NCBI GenBank assembly: GCA_035079385.1 | Contig: JAVHKY010000054.1 | Span: 10,393,501 to 10,457,500 of the forward strand | Origin: Aspidiotus rigidus | Lineage: Eukaryota > Arthropoda > Insecta > Hemiptera > Diaspididae | DNA length: 64,000 nt | Direction of reading: 5' to 3' | Shown here: positions 42,612 to 52,724 of the stretch, piece after piece | How the letters are laid out: each line of letters begins with the position of its first letter | Position numbering within the stretch: the first letter of the stretch is position 1 | Made by a program: the position numbers and the translations under genes | Notes under the pieces: model-generated | Database searches by the model: none | Told to the model about the DNA's origin: nothing | Seen by the model: the letters and a program-made list of their open reading frames with translations, nothing else

Positions 42612-43547
42612 TGGAAAATAAATTTGCTCGTCCTATTTCTAATTGGGCTCTCTAATGGGAGAGATTTACAAAAGAATGTTGGGAAGAAAATCAGTACAAA
42701 TAATATTGTGCTACCTATTCTGTAATGTGACTTTCACTAATTTGGATTGGGTTTATAGGATTGAATGGTATAAAGAAGGAGAAATTTTGTGGGTAAATAA
42801 TTTTGAATATTTGTTCTCAGAATCTAAGAAAAGTTTGGAAATTTCTTCTTTCATTAAGGGTATGCTCTACCTTCGATGAAATGGTAACTTGGAATACCTC
42901 TCAGGAGTCTAATATTGCACAGAATGCGATGAAACTTTGGAGTTTTATTGTTCAAGGTTATAGAAATACCGCTAATTAGTTTACAAGTAGTGTATATTGG
43001 AAATTGTAAAAAATAATTATGAATATTACGCGCTCAGAACCAATGAGCGGTATTTCTATAACGTTAAACAATAAATCTCCAAAGTTTCATCGCATTCTGC
43101 GCAATATTAGTCTCCTGAGAAGTATTCCAAGTTACCATTTCATTGAAGGTAGAGCATACCCTTAAGACCGGTAGGTATGCAAATCACATTGGTAATTATT
43201 ACTGTAATGTTTTTACAGATTTTAATGGGACAAAAAAGGAGTATTCCCATCGCATAATTTTGAAAGATAAAGATTTACATCTATACGAAAATAAATATCA
43301 AGTCCATTACTGGATCAAAAATATTAGAGAAACTGAGGGTAACCCGGCTTTTATTCCTTGTATAAATGAGGAGAATAAAAATTGGTATAATAATAAAAAT
43401 GAATTAATCAATATAAATTCAACAAGAATGGCTCTTCAAAGGGATATTCTCATTATTAATAATTTGACTTTGAATGATAGTAATTTATATAGATGCGGGA
43501 GTATGAAAAATGAATTCTATACAAATTTAACTGTTACTCCAGTCTAA
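42609..43547 (+). pseudogene. secreted two-domain immunoglobulin-like protein, broken
   Basis: Begins with a signal-peptide-like MWKINLLVLFLIGLSNG (ATG at 42609). A frame change near 42705-42720 then leads to the first Ig-type domain (Cys, IEWYKEGE Trp, and GNYYC after the interruption). The second domain has EGNPAFIPC, NWYNNKN and LNDSNLYRCG, ending LTVTPV and TAA. It is intronless, lies 55 bp after the capsid stop on the same strand, and uses the island's promoter signal, so it is probably a viral gene that acquired Ig domains. A 304-bp MITE at 42858-43161 splits it; the codon phase is the same on both sides. Role unknown; a secreted binding protein is an inference. Confidence 0.6.
42858..43161. 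mobile_element. 304-bp palindromic MITE flanked by TTAA
   Basis: Arms of about 118 bp (42858-42975 and 43044-43161) are roughly 92% complementary, starting GGGTATGCTCTACCTTC. TTAA lies on both sides (42854-42857 and 43162-43165), as for piggyBac-type insertion. Confidence 0.85.
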
Positions 43548-43699
43548 AAAAATTTGATGCACCATCCAACCAGTAATTAGATAAAATTTTTACAATTTAA
43601 AATTGGTCACACTGTATAAATTGCATCATACAAACCAGTTGACCTCGCGGAATGAGTAGGTGTCTCTTTCTTCCTATCGCACATTAAAATTGGTTTAAC

Positions 43700-43867
43700 A
43701 TGGCTACAGTAAATAACATCTCTCTAGATTTAGCTCTTTGTGAATTAAAATCTTTAGTTGAAATTTTTACTAATGCGGCTCAAAATGACGAAAAAAGTAA
43801 AGAATTAGAATCAGGTGAGTTATCTGTTCCAAAAATGAATAATACTAATATATTATGGACAATATAA
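43700..43867 (+). CDS. 55-codon ORF of the viral island, unknown
   Basis: ATG at 43700 to TAA at 43865-43867. The product is small and acidic (LALCELKSLVEIFTNAAQND...), probably helical in its first half. Its stop is one base from the stop of the convergent spliced gene, the tight packing expected of a viral genome. No homologue recognised. Confidence 0.4.
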   Translation: MATVNNISLDLALCELKSLVEIFTNAAQNDEKSKELESGELSVPKMNNTNILWTI

Positions 43868-43868
43868 T

Positions 43869-44674
43869 TTAATCATCATTAATTCCGAGATCAGAGCATT
43901 CATCTCTGTATTCGATAAACTTCCTATAAAAAAATTGAACGTCCATGAATAATGACAATGGTATTATTATTTCTTCAGGGATATATTGTGAGCACTTACT
44001 AGCTGCATTTGCTTCCCCGATAAAACTTCGGTTGATAGTTGTTACCATGTCAGTGAGCACTGTTTTGTTACCTTGAGGCAAAGATCTGCTGCTGCTATTA
44101 CCGGAAGACGTGCTTTGGTCCGAGGAAACAGAACTTGACGACGAGAAAGATTCAACACTTGAGGCTGGACTAGTTTCTCCGCGTTCTTGTACTTTGGAAA
44201 TTTCAGCGATTTCTCTTTTCTCTTCTCTTTTTAGTTCTTTTCTCTCACTCTTTTTCTCTTCCTTGTCTTCTTTTTTTTCTTCATCTTGTTCGCGACTGTT
44301 ATGGGAACAACACGATCATCATTACTTAAGTTTTTAAATACTCGTGTTCAACGTTGAAAAGTACTTCGGACGTATAATTATAATGAAATACACAGAACAC
44401 AGAGTTTTTTTGTGGTTGTTCAGCAGTGAATGACACAAATCCTACAGGTCAAGATAACTTACCATACTAATAAATGTTCTAGTACCGGTGACATCGTGTC
44501 CAAAGAAGCGTTTTTAATCCAGTTTGGAAACATTTCTCGCAGTTTAACGAAATTAGCTTGAACAGGGGCTTTCGGCGGTAGTGTAAGTGTATCATATGCA
44601 GTACTTGCAGGTCGTTTGGACATTTTAATCGATTTTTTTGAAAATCCACTTTTTATGCGAATGTCCGATAACAT
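43869..44674 (-). CDS. two-exon gene, unknown (convergent with the 55-codon ORF)
   Basis: Exon 1 runs 44674 (or the second in-frame ATG at 44623, MSKRPAST) to 44463 and ends in ...GTATG|GTAAGTTATC. Exon 2 runs 44295 to 43869, after CCCATAACAG. The 167-bp intron (44296-44462) joins the exons in phase and reading continues to TAA. Exon 1 is neutral (TLTLPPKAPVQANF, REMFPNWIKNA). Exon 2 opens with a long Glu/Lys/Arg run, passes a Ser-rich linker (SSVESFSSSSSVSS), and ends with an aromatic, charged tail (MDVQFFYRKFIEYRDE). The charged run is probably coiled or disordered. It could be viral or a captured host gene. Not recognised. Confidence 0.5.
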
Positions 44675-45413
44675 GTGAAAATTTGGTATACCGAAAATTT
44701 TGTAGGTCTAGCAGTGATGAGATTAAGCTCAGATTAACGTAATATATTACTTCGTAGTGTAAATCAAAGTCTCAAAGTCGTATAGAACACCAAGTTGAGT
44801 AGCTCGCGCAGTTTCATGTTTTTGCCACGGAACATGAATGTTGAGCGCTGGCGTAGCATTGCTCACGAGTTTTTTTAGAAATAGCTGGCTGACGATGGAG
44901 AAAACGTATTTTTCAAATTTTAATTTCTAAAATTCTAATGAACCGTTTATATTCATGTATGGCTTAAAAAAAAAACTGGAAGCCTCGTCTTTAATATTCA
45001 AAAGAAAAAATAGGTAGGTGTCGATCGATTTTTGGAGATAACACGCAGTTTCTAAACATACTTTTTAGGTGTATTTCTCCCATAAGAGCATAAGCAATGC
45101 GACGCTGCGCGCCTATAGTGATAAATTTTGTTACATTTTTTTGTATTCATTGGGTATATAGGAAGATGCACAACTTGTTACGTTAGTAATATATATGACT
45201 TTGGTGTAAATATTCGAATAAAACGAACGTGAAATGAACGATATAATTCAAAATAAAACGATCAATAAGAAAATCATAGGTCCGGTAACGGTACAGATTG
45301 TAAGAAACAATTCAATAAAATCTTGACAGCACGTTTATGTCCCGATGCTTCAACTTTGTTAGTTCCATCCCAAGACGGGAAAAATACAGAACAGTGGTAC
45401 CACTTACAGGAAA
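44675..45413. other. no gene; break point of the polymerase gene
   Basis: No ORF. The viral polymerase frame ends at its upper edge (45414) with no trace of the catalytic half, so a deletion or rearrangement lies near 45.4 kb. Confidence 0.4.
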
Positions 45414-47015
45414 TTAAAGACCATAACTCACACAGATGAAGGTTAGTTTAAATTTATTAGCTTCTTCTTCTCCCCAGATCATTTCTTTATTTTTCTGTCT
45501 CAATGTATGATATATCTTCCCATGTTCTTGTAGCAATTTATTGAAAGTTTTCATTAATTTTTCTAGATTACAGCTTCTAACTAATTGAGCTTTCATTTGA
45601 TCAGAATAGAAACAGAAACTATTTGGAATATGTTCATGAATGTATTTTGTTGTTTCAGTAATTTGTTTCTGAATTTTTTTCAATGAGCATTCAAAATCCA
45701 ATGTTATAGTATATGGATGATATTGTTCAGCTCCAAAAGAATAGTATTGTCTGATATTATTTTTTGGCATTTGAATATTTTGTTTACCATTAACACAATT
45801 TTCAATATGAAAATTATATTCAGATTCTATTTGAAATTTTCTACGACATTTCATATAGATATTCACATGATTTTTGTATTTATGAATTTGTCCTCTCAAT
45901 AAAGCACTCAGATTTTTTATTCCAACTACCGGTATATGATCTTTATATAATAACAAATTCATATGCCCCTCTTTATTTTTATAATCTTGACTTTGATAAA
46001 TTAAATTAATTCTTTCATCGTTATATTCATAAATATTTATGGATCTATTCAAAAAATTTTCATACATTTGAATATTTTCTGGAATTAATGCAATTGGGTA
46101 TTCCATATTCAATTCTTCATATTTTGTTATATTATAATTGGAAGGTCTATCAGTATGACTTTCAACTGGATTTATGATACTTTCTAAAGCATATTCAAAA
46201 CATCTAAGATCTTCTTGTTTGAGACATTTAAATTTATTGTTTTTTACATTTTTTACATTGATACAACATTTTTTTGAAGTAATAAAACTTGGTAATTGTA
46301 TGTAAGTTCCACCTCGTAGTGGATTATTTTGATCAGAGTGAATATCTACCCTAATTACTCTATCAAATCTAAATCTAGTATTTCTAGCATTATAGCGATC
46401 AGAATTTCTCAAGACTTCATTTTTTGCCGAGATTAAAGCACTTTTAATTGCATTTGGATGGACTATAATATTTCTTGTTGATCGAAAATGTTTTGTATGA
46501 TTATTAATTGTTTCTCCAGATAAATTCACTTCAGTATAATTTACAACTGCTACCAATTGAAAGCTAATACTATTTTTTTGTTCCATTTCTTTCTTTGCAA
46601 TTTCATTTAGTTCATCATCAACTTTGAATAAAAATCTTACTAAATCATGCTTTGCAGATTCACAATGTATCTCATAATCATGAACCATATTTTTCCAATT
46701 TCTTTCAGTACCTACTCTGACTCAAATATCTCTATGTCTTTTAGGAGGATTTTGAGGTTTATCATTATTGAAAATACTTTCATCAAATTTAAATTGATTA
46801 TATTTTTGATCTGGTTTATCATTACTGAAAATACTTTCATCGAATTTAAATGTATGATTATTTTTTTGTGTTCTCTTTTCTGATAAATGTTGGGCTATAA
46901 TTTTTGCTAATTCATATTTTTGTAATTTTGAACACTTTTGAATGTTTTCTTTTTTGCAATAATCATATAATTGTTTTCTTGTATAAGAGTTATTGAGCTT
47001 AGTTGTCAAGTCCAT
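45414..47015 (-). pseudogene. protein-primed type B DNA polymerase, N-terminal half (Polinton/adintovirus type)
   Basis: Replicative polymerase relic. From ATG 47015 the first 97 codons contain a SAP-like/helical segment (TRKQLYDYCKKENIQK) and two copies of FKFDESIF.NDKP. An in-frame TGA at 46722-46724 then interrupts; the same frame goes on for 435 more codons to 45414. This part has RGGTYIQLPSFITSKKCCIN, RCFEYALESIINPVE, a C-x-H-x-C zinc-finger-like stretch (CRRKF...HIENC) and the 3'-5' exonuclease motif TLDFECSLK. These words match the large PolB proteins of Polinton-type elements. Palm motifs (SLYP, DTDS types) are absent, so about the C-terminal half is lost. Confidence 0.75.
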
Positions 47016-47176
47016 TATAACTTCTGTATTTATAAGAAAAAAAAATTTAATAATAATTTAAAAATGTGGTTGGGCTAGAGCGCTAGACCATTTTGTTTTT
47101 TTAATAATGTTACTATATTTTTTTTTCTTATAAATAATAGCTTGCTACTGATCTTGTGATAACTGAATTTCTCAAA
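47016..47176. promoter_or_regulatory. divergent promoter region of the polymerase and the acidic ORF
   Basis: Minus side: T9 (47045-47037) then CT and TATAAAT (47034-47028), 12 bases before the polymerase ATG. Plus side: T9 (47118-47126), CT, TATAAAT (47129-47135), 41 bases before the ATG at 47177. The two signals are nearly identical (TTTTTTTTTCTTATAAATA). Between them lies GGGCTAGAGCGCTAGACC, a small foldback. Confidence 0.55.
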
Positions 47177-47452
47177 ATGGAAAATCAAATCAATGTGCCA
47201 GAGCAGGATTATCCTGAGTATGATCCAGACAATGATTCAGATAGTGATTCAGATAATGATTTGAATAATGATTATGATGATGATTATGTTTATGATTATT
47301 ATGATCCAGATAATACAGATGATGATTCTGGAAATGAATCTGATATAGAGAATTATTATTTGAATAGAATAAATATAGATTATAATCCTGATGATTTTAT
47401 ATCAGATCCCGATTCAGAAGCTGAACCTGATGAGGGTATAGAAGAAAATTAA
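47177..47452 (+). CDS. acidic 91-codon viral-island protein, unknown
   Basis: ATG at 47177 (MENQINVPEQ); an upstream GTG at 47156 is less likely. The product is extremely rich in Asp, Asn, Glu and Tyr (YDPDNDSDSDSDNDLNND, then DDDYVYDYYD), with no basic stretch. The composition suggests a disordered acidic protein, perhaps a nucleic-acid mimic or scaffold; that is inference. It is preceded by the island's TATAAAT signal and followed 20 bp later by the end of a convergent ORF. Confidence 0.55.
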   Translation: MENQINVPEQDYPEYDPDNDSDSDSDNDLNNDYDDDYVYDYYDPDNTDDDSGNESDIENYYLNRINIDYNPDDFISDPDSEAEPDEGIEEN

Positions 47453-47472
47453 TTTCTTATATTCAATATCAA

Positions 47473-47805
47473 TTACATTCTTTCATTTAAATCTTTTTCT
47501 ATCATTCTAGATAAAGCACTGAGATGAGCAATAAGATTTATCATGAATTTGGTATACTTTTCTCTTTTATCTTGAGGTACATATTGAATTTTATCAGACA
47601 GTGGATCCATTAATGCTTCATACTTTGACCTTGTTCTATCAACAGGATTTTTAAAATATGGTATAATATTTTTCAAATCAAATTCATCATCATCAATTGA
47701 AGAACCTTCATAAGCATCTGTTATAAATTTTTTAATAAGGAATTCATCATTATCTATTGAAGAATATTTCATTTGAAATTTAGTGCTATCTATATGTCCT
47801 CCCAT
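47473..47805 (-). CDS. 110-codon viral-island protein, unknown
   Basis: ATG at 47805 overlaps TATAAAT (47810-47804), exactly as in the Ig-like gene. The product has two copies of an SIDxDEF-type motif (SSIDNDEFLIKKFI and SSIDDDEFDLKNII), then YEALMDPLSDKIQYVPQDKR and a helical C-terminus (INLIAHLSALSRMIEKDL). The internal repeat recalls the FKFDESIF repeat of the neighbouring polymerase N-terminus. Complete frame, no breaks seen. Function unknown. Confidence 0.55.
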   Translation of the reverse strand: MGGHIDSTKFQMKYSSIDNDEFLIKKFITDAYEGSSIDDDEFDLKNIIPYFKNPVDRTRSKYEALMDPLSDKIQYVPQDKREKYTKFMINLIAHLSALSRMIEKDLNERM

Positions 47806-47839
47806 TTATAAAGACATTTTTTTTTATATATAAATAAAT
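47806..47839. promoter_or_regulatory. divergent start region with two TATAAAT boxes
   Basis: TATAAAT is at 47810-47804 on the minus strand and at 47829-47835 on the plus strand. The plus box follows a T9 run (47817-47825). Only 34 bases separate the two ATGs. Confidence 0.5.
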
Positions 47840-48088
47840 ATGGATGCAACGACAAAGGCAAATTCAACACTAAAGCTGGATAACTCTAACTCTGAGGATA
47901 CGACCAGCATGCGTCAGCATAAACTGACTATTGTCAGCAACATGAGCAGGTCTGATTCTAATTCTGCGGGTGAATATTATAAAGAGAAAGAGGCTAATGA
48001 CTCATTTTACACTTCTTTGGATGGTCTACTGAGAACAATAGAAAATAAGTATGATGATTTTTTAGAAGTCAGGAAAAATGAAGGTTGA
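47840..48088 (+). CDS. 82-codon viral-island protein, unknown
   Basis: ATG at 47840 to TGA at 48088. Ser/Thr/Asn-rich N-terminal half (NSTLKLDNSNSEDTTSM) and a charged helical C-terminal half (LRTIENKYDDFLEVRKNEG). It starts 5 bases after the plus-strand TATAAAT box. It is the last ORF of the island before repetitive sequence. No homologue recognised. Confidence 0.45.
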   Translation: MDATTKANSTLKLDNSNSEDTTSMRQHKLTIVSNMSRSDSNSAGEYYKEKEANDSFYTSLDGLLRTIENKYDDFLEVRKNEG

Positions 48089-48199
48089 AGGTATGATACT
48101 ACCATAAAGATTAAACATATAGAAAAAAAATTGAAGAAATTGAGTTTAAAACTAATAAAATTACAAAGGAAGTATTGACCAAACATTGTTGAATATCAA

Positions 48200-49178
48200 A
48201 TGAAAATATTCAGAGGCCGGCATCACGGACCCTGGAAAATCAATCATTTTGATTGAAAATAGACTAAAACATGTGCGGAAAAACCGCGTACAATTGTCAT
48301 GAATCCTAGGGGGGGGGGGGGGGGGAAATATTTCCCATCCTGATCGAAAAACAATGAAAAATGATCGAATAGAAGAGATTCATTAATAATTATGGTCAGA
48401 AAAAATCATTTATTAAGTTTACTTTTTCAGAGGTCGGCATCACGGACCCTGGGAAATCGATCATTTGATAGATAATAATAAAGAAAACATGTGCGGAAAA
48501 ACCGCGTACGATTATCATGAATTTTCTCTGACTGAATAGGAAAAACGTGCTTATTTTTTGTAATTTCTGACGTGATCATGGGGGGTTTTTCCTCCCGTGT
48601 TCTTCTGACCAAAATATGTGAAATAATGATGAAAAAATGTGGACAATTTAGGAAATTAGTGGGTGATATTTTAGCTGATTTTGCATTGAATATTGATGGG
48701 AATAATCGAATAGAGAATGAAATACGATGAAAAACGATGTGGAAATAATCTGGTCTTGCTCGCAAGAGAGTCATCATGATATTTTCAGGACCTATAACCA
48801 TAGGCCCTCAAGTGAAAATAACTTCAGGAGATATGGGCGTACCGTTTGGAACGTGGACGGTTTTTCCGCCCGCGTTTTTCTGACTGAATAGAGCGATGAA
48901 GAATTACGGAGATGAGACTTGTAGTAGCCAGGGTGCATAGCTATACCCCCTGCTATTTCCTCAGAGGCCGGTATCACGGATCCCTAATGATGGGTAATAT
49001 TTTTGTTGTTTTGTATGGTAAATGATTAAAAAACGATGAAAAATATACCTGAAAATGAGGACAATTTAGGAAATTTTTCAGTGACACTTTGATCATTTTT
49101 GTATGGAAAATTGATGGAAATGATCGAATAGAGGATGAAATACGATGAAAAACGATGTAAAAATAATCTGGTCTGGTA
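48200..49178. repeat. diverged tandem repeat with CGGCATCACGGACCC units
   Basis: CAGAGG(C/T)CGG(C/T)ATCACGGA occurs at about 48214, 48429 and 48963. ACATGTGCGGAAAAACCGCG (a GCGG/CCGC hairpin) occurs at about 48269 and 48489. A block ending GAATGAAATACGATGAAAAA + CGATG occurs at about 48715-48741 and 49132-49158. Units are several hundred bp and 2-3 copies are present. A G18 run lies at 48309-48326. Small minus-strand frames here are not credible. Confidence 0.7.
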
Positions 49179-49179
49179 T

Positions 49180-49840
49180 CCTACTAAATACATACTATGG
49201 ATGTCCACAGTCACATCAAGGTACGTAACACGGAATACCTTCATTGTCTTGTTTGTGTACTGTCCTATGTATAATACTGATCCTGACTACTTTCTCACTG
49301 TGCTGTCATGGGTTTCCTTCTTTGCTTCCATTTTCCTGAAGAATCACTTTATCATGCCTGATATAATCTGCTCAATTTATTCCCTCTTCTGTTCCTTAGG
49401 ACAAAGATTGCTCGGTAAGTGGTCCTAAACTGTCGCTAACTTGTACCTGAGGTGCTGGTAGGAGTTGCTTGGGAAGATGGTGTCCATTTGCGTTGGCCTC
49501 CTGCACTTCTCAATTCTATCATGATTGTTCTCTAGTGTGAGTGTTAGGTCCAAATAGTTCATGGTCTCATCGCCTTTTTCCAATGTGAATTGGATGCTCT
49601 CATCCATCGCTTTTGTTTCCTGAAGGAATTAATCCACCTGTCTATTCGTGTCTTGTACCACATAGTTAGGATACCACCTAGATACTCAGCAAGTTTGATC
49701 AAGTTTCTGAACTTTTGTTTTCCATGTCATTCATGAATGTCTACATCAGTGTCGGTGACAGCAGTGGTCCCATGGCAAGTCATTCTTTCTAGTTACAAAA
49801 CTTGTATTCGATCGGCAGTAGTTGTGGTCCACGATCTTTC
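49180..49840 (-). pseudogene. Penelope-like element relic
   Basis: Minus-strand words fit the PLE RT thumb and linker: FTLEKGDETMNYLDLTLTL and KCRRPTQMDTIFPSNSYQ (the usual FLDL...RKPT.TDT..P region) at 49425-49607. Above it, in a broken frame, is an MGPLLSPTLM-type box; below it, LYIGQYTNKTMKVFR. It is interrupted by several stops and distinct from the 7.6-12.1 kb copies. Confidence 0.6.
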
Positions 49841-51224
49841 CCACTATTTTTCACGACCGTAGAAAATTTTGACCAGAGTGGTTATGGTATATTTTGACTG
49901 CTACTGGACGTTAGCATAGAGTACACGTACCGGTACGTATTTTCATTTCTTCATTAGTTGTACACAGCACACTACTTTTTGTCAGTCTGTAAATTTTTTT
50001 TTTTCTTTTCTTTAGCATTATCTATCGGTTAATTCTCGATGAGATGATTTTTTTTCTTTATTTCCCATTAAACCTCTGATGCACCTATTTGCGAGGACAC
50101 CTTCGCATTAGGTACTAATCGATGATCATTTTTTTTCGGCTGCAGTGAGTATACATATAGGATCATGAACTTTCGATACAGGTGGTCATTCGCATCGGCG
50201 ATGAGCCGATGACGGTTCTGTTACTGTGCATTCCCAGTATCATTCTAAGTGCTCAATAAAAATCATTTTACGATTTTCGTCTAACGTTAAAAACGATCAG
50301 ATAAGTAGCGGCAATGTGCTCGCAACTCGTTCTTGAAATTTTACTACACTTCCATTTCGAAGCGTTCATTCCTATATCTCTATTTCGAGTGTTGTATCAG
50401 CCGTGGAATCATGTGCCATGTTTTATAATTTCCAAGATTTTTACTTCCCTCAGTCCGCGGCTGCATTCACAAACATAGTCTGCATAACTAACTCTATATA
50501 GGTACTTTGTTCGGGCTACAAGATGGTACCAACGTGCGGGGCAGTATCGTAAATTTAGTTTATAATCAAATTTTCGGACTTGTCAAGAATTTTTTATAAT
50601 TAGTTTATGTGGGAGGAATTTTGTCCGTCTATCAAATAGGTATGTTTCCTACGTGAGTTTTTTATATTTTTTTAATTTCCAGCAAACTAGGCTTGTAATC
50701 TACCTCTACTCTGCGAACCGTCGTGTAATGCAATCGAATATTCTTTTTGTTTTTCATTCAATATCGAGAGTCGAGAGAAACACGATTCTCGTGCGATAAT
50801 CTCGCGAGAACCGCAATTCATACAGCATGACCACAATGGAATGTTTCGACCTTACGGTTTTGCGTATCGTATTGTCGCCATTCACAGCTACCTGGCCGTA
50901 GTCTTTCATCGAGCTCGCGAGATATTTTCCGATGGAATCGGAGATCTGGAGCTCAACTAATCGTAACGCGCTGAGGTCAGTAGAATTGGTCGTTAGCCTT
51001 CGCTTATCGTTGTGCTCTCCATTGATTGGAGAATTCAATAAATTCTTAAATTCGTGGCTTATCGAATATTATTTTCAGACGAAGCAGTCGAGAAAACAAT
51101 TGTTGGCATCGCAAATATTTACCTACCTACAAAAATTGCAAACTTGATCGCTTCGCAGGGTGAGGTCTCCTCTTCAAATCTATGGAGCGGGTGATGGGAA
51201 TTTTTCACGTCCTTATTCCCACTC
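49841..51224. other. non-coding, no supported gene
   Basis: Moderate CpG content near 50.7-51.0 kb. Open frames below 95 codons are antisense to one another. Confidence 0.3.
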
Positions 51225-51335
51225 GGAAATTTCGTATGCCTTCCTCCAGATACATACAGCTGGATAGTCAGAAATTTTTCACACTCTCTCCTGATACCTA
51301 TATAGCTCGAAATTTTTCAAGTCCCTAAAATAGGA
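51225..51335. repeat. two copies of the ~60-bp dispersed family
   Basis: Contains CTCCAGATACATACAGCTGG, TAGTCAGAAATTTTTCACAC and then CTCCTGATACCTATATAGCT, CGAAATTTTTCAAGTCCC. The two adjacent units show the family's direct-repeat nature best. Confidence 0.65.
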
Positions 51336-52724
51336 CTGAGGGTTTATTTACGGAACTGTTTTTTTTTTTTTTTGGGTCATGCAAGCAAATCCGCCAGATG
51401 GTCCTTAGGAGCGGAACCGAAAGAAAGTGGACCCGGCAAATGGTCCTCAGAAGCGGAACCTGAAGGAATTGAGCAGACTTCACGATTCAGTTTAAAAATC
51501 AATAAAAGTGAAAAAATAATGAAAGTTCACAGCCTTGGGTTTGAGTTGAAAACTTGAAAAGTCAATTAATTTATCGAAATCTTTTTCCTCGTCATCTCTT
51601 CTTTTCATACAATTCATAAATATCCGTTCAATTCCTTACTCTCACTTCTCTTTCCCAAATTTTTCCATTTCACCATCATATCAATCTTATCCATTATTAT
51701 TTATATTATACTAAATTACTTACCGAATTTTCCTCCAAACCTAAGTTATTGCTTTTTCAGATTCTTAAGATCTTCGTGTCCGTTACCTTTGAGGTGGAGT
51801 CCAAAGGTCGTACCTGAGCATTTTGGAATTGCTTGTGCTGGCTGTTATAGATCGTCATTTTAGAAGTATCCATCTCTTACGATTGAATTGATGATCGCCT
51901 GTTTCCTCCGTAACTGGAATAGCTTATCGAATATATAGAAAAAATCAAACCAAGACCTACGATTTTTATCCCCTGTTTGAAGCATTCCATGCAATTGGCA
52001 ACGAGACTTCAAATGAAGTCGAATATTGTGCCTTTTTACTTGAGTCTATCCTGCATTACATACCTCTCGCTAAAGACAAACTAAAAAACGGGGGAGATTG
52101 GGTAAATGATGAAGTAATAGTTTTTGAATCGTGGGAGTTAGATGCCAACCGAGACGTGCCCAATCGCAAATGATTCATCACGGGAAAAATATTTTTGATT
52201 TATAAATTATAATATGTTATAATTTGTAAAATTGTTCAAGAATTACAAGTTTCGATTTGAAAAAAAAAAAAAAAAAAAACAGAAATTGTTTTGCACGCAG
52301 TTTTACTGAGGGTGGACCTGCTATAAGCACATCCTCAGGAAACGTCCACGTCCGACTCTGAAGACGTCCATGCTGAGTTAGGTGATATTTTGTAGAAAAA
52401 GTCCGCATTCAACTTTGATACAGTTATCAATTTGTGATGTAATGAACCTGATTTTTGTTTGAAACATTTTTTCCTATACTCTGTTCACATTAAGAAAGTA
52501 GTACAAAGTACCTACCACAAAAACGGGACGCTCCAGGTAATTTTAATCTATCGTTCCGGTCTCGAGGTACGTACTTTGTACTACTTCCTATCCTTTCTTA
52601 ACATGAACAGAATCAAACTTTTTGGGATATTCCTTCTCAAAAAATTGATTTTGGGATGCTATAAAACCTGCCACAAAAAAGTTGGCACAGCTTTTTGGGG
52701 GCGTGATTGCCAGAGAATTGCAGC
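51336..52724. other. no gene; short repeats
   Basis: A T-run at 51360-51374, a small direct duplication (ATGGTCCTTAGGAGCGGAAC and ATGGTCCTCAGAAGCGGAAC, 51399 and 51441), and an A20 run at 52260-52279. A short inverted pair GTACAAAGTACCTACC / GTACGTACTTTGTACTAC flanks 52500-52590. No ORF of note. Confidence 0.35.

Noticed and set aside
44110..44337. 75-codon Ser/Phe/Leu-rich plus-strand frame
   Set aside because: It is antisense to the Glu/Lys-rich exon 2 of the spliced gene, which has splice support.
47016..47176. CTAGAGCGCTAG foldback between the divergent viral promoters, considered as an origin
   Set aside because: The stem is very short and no iterated sites surround it.
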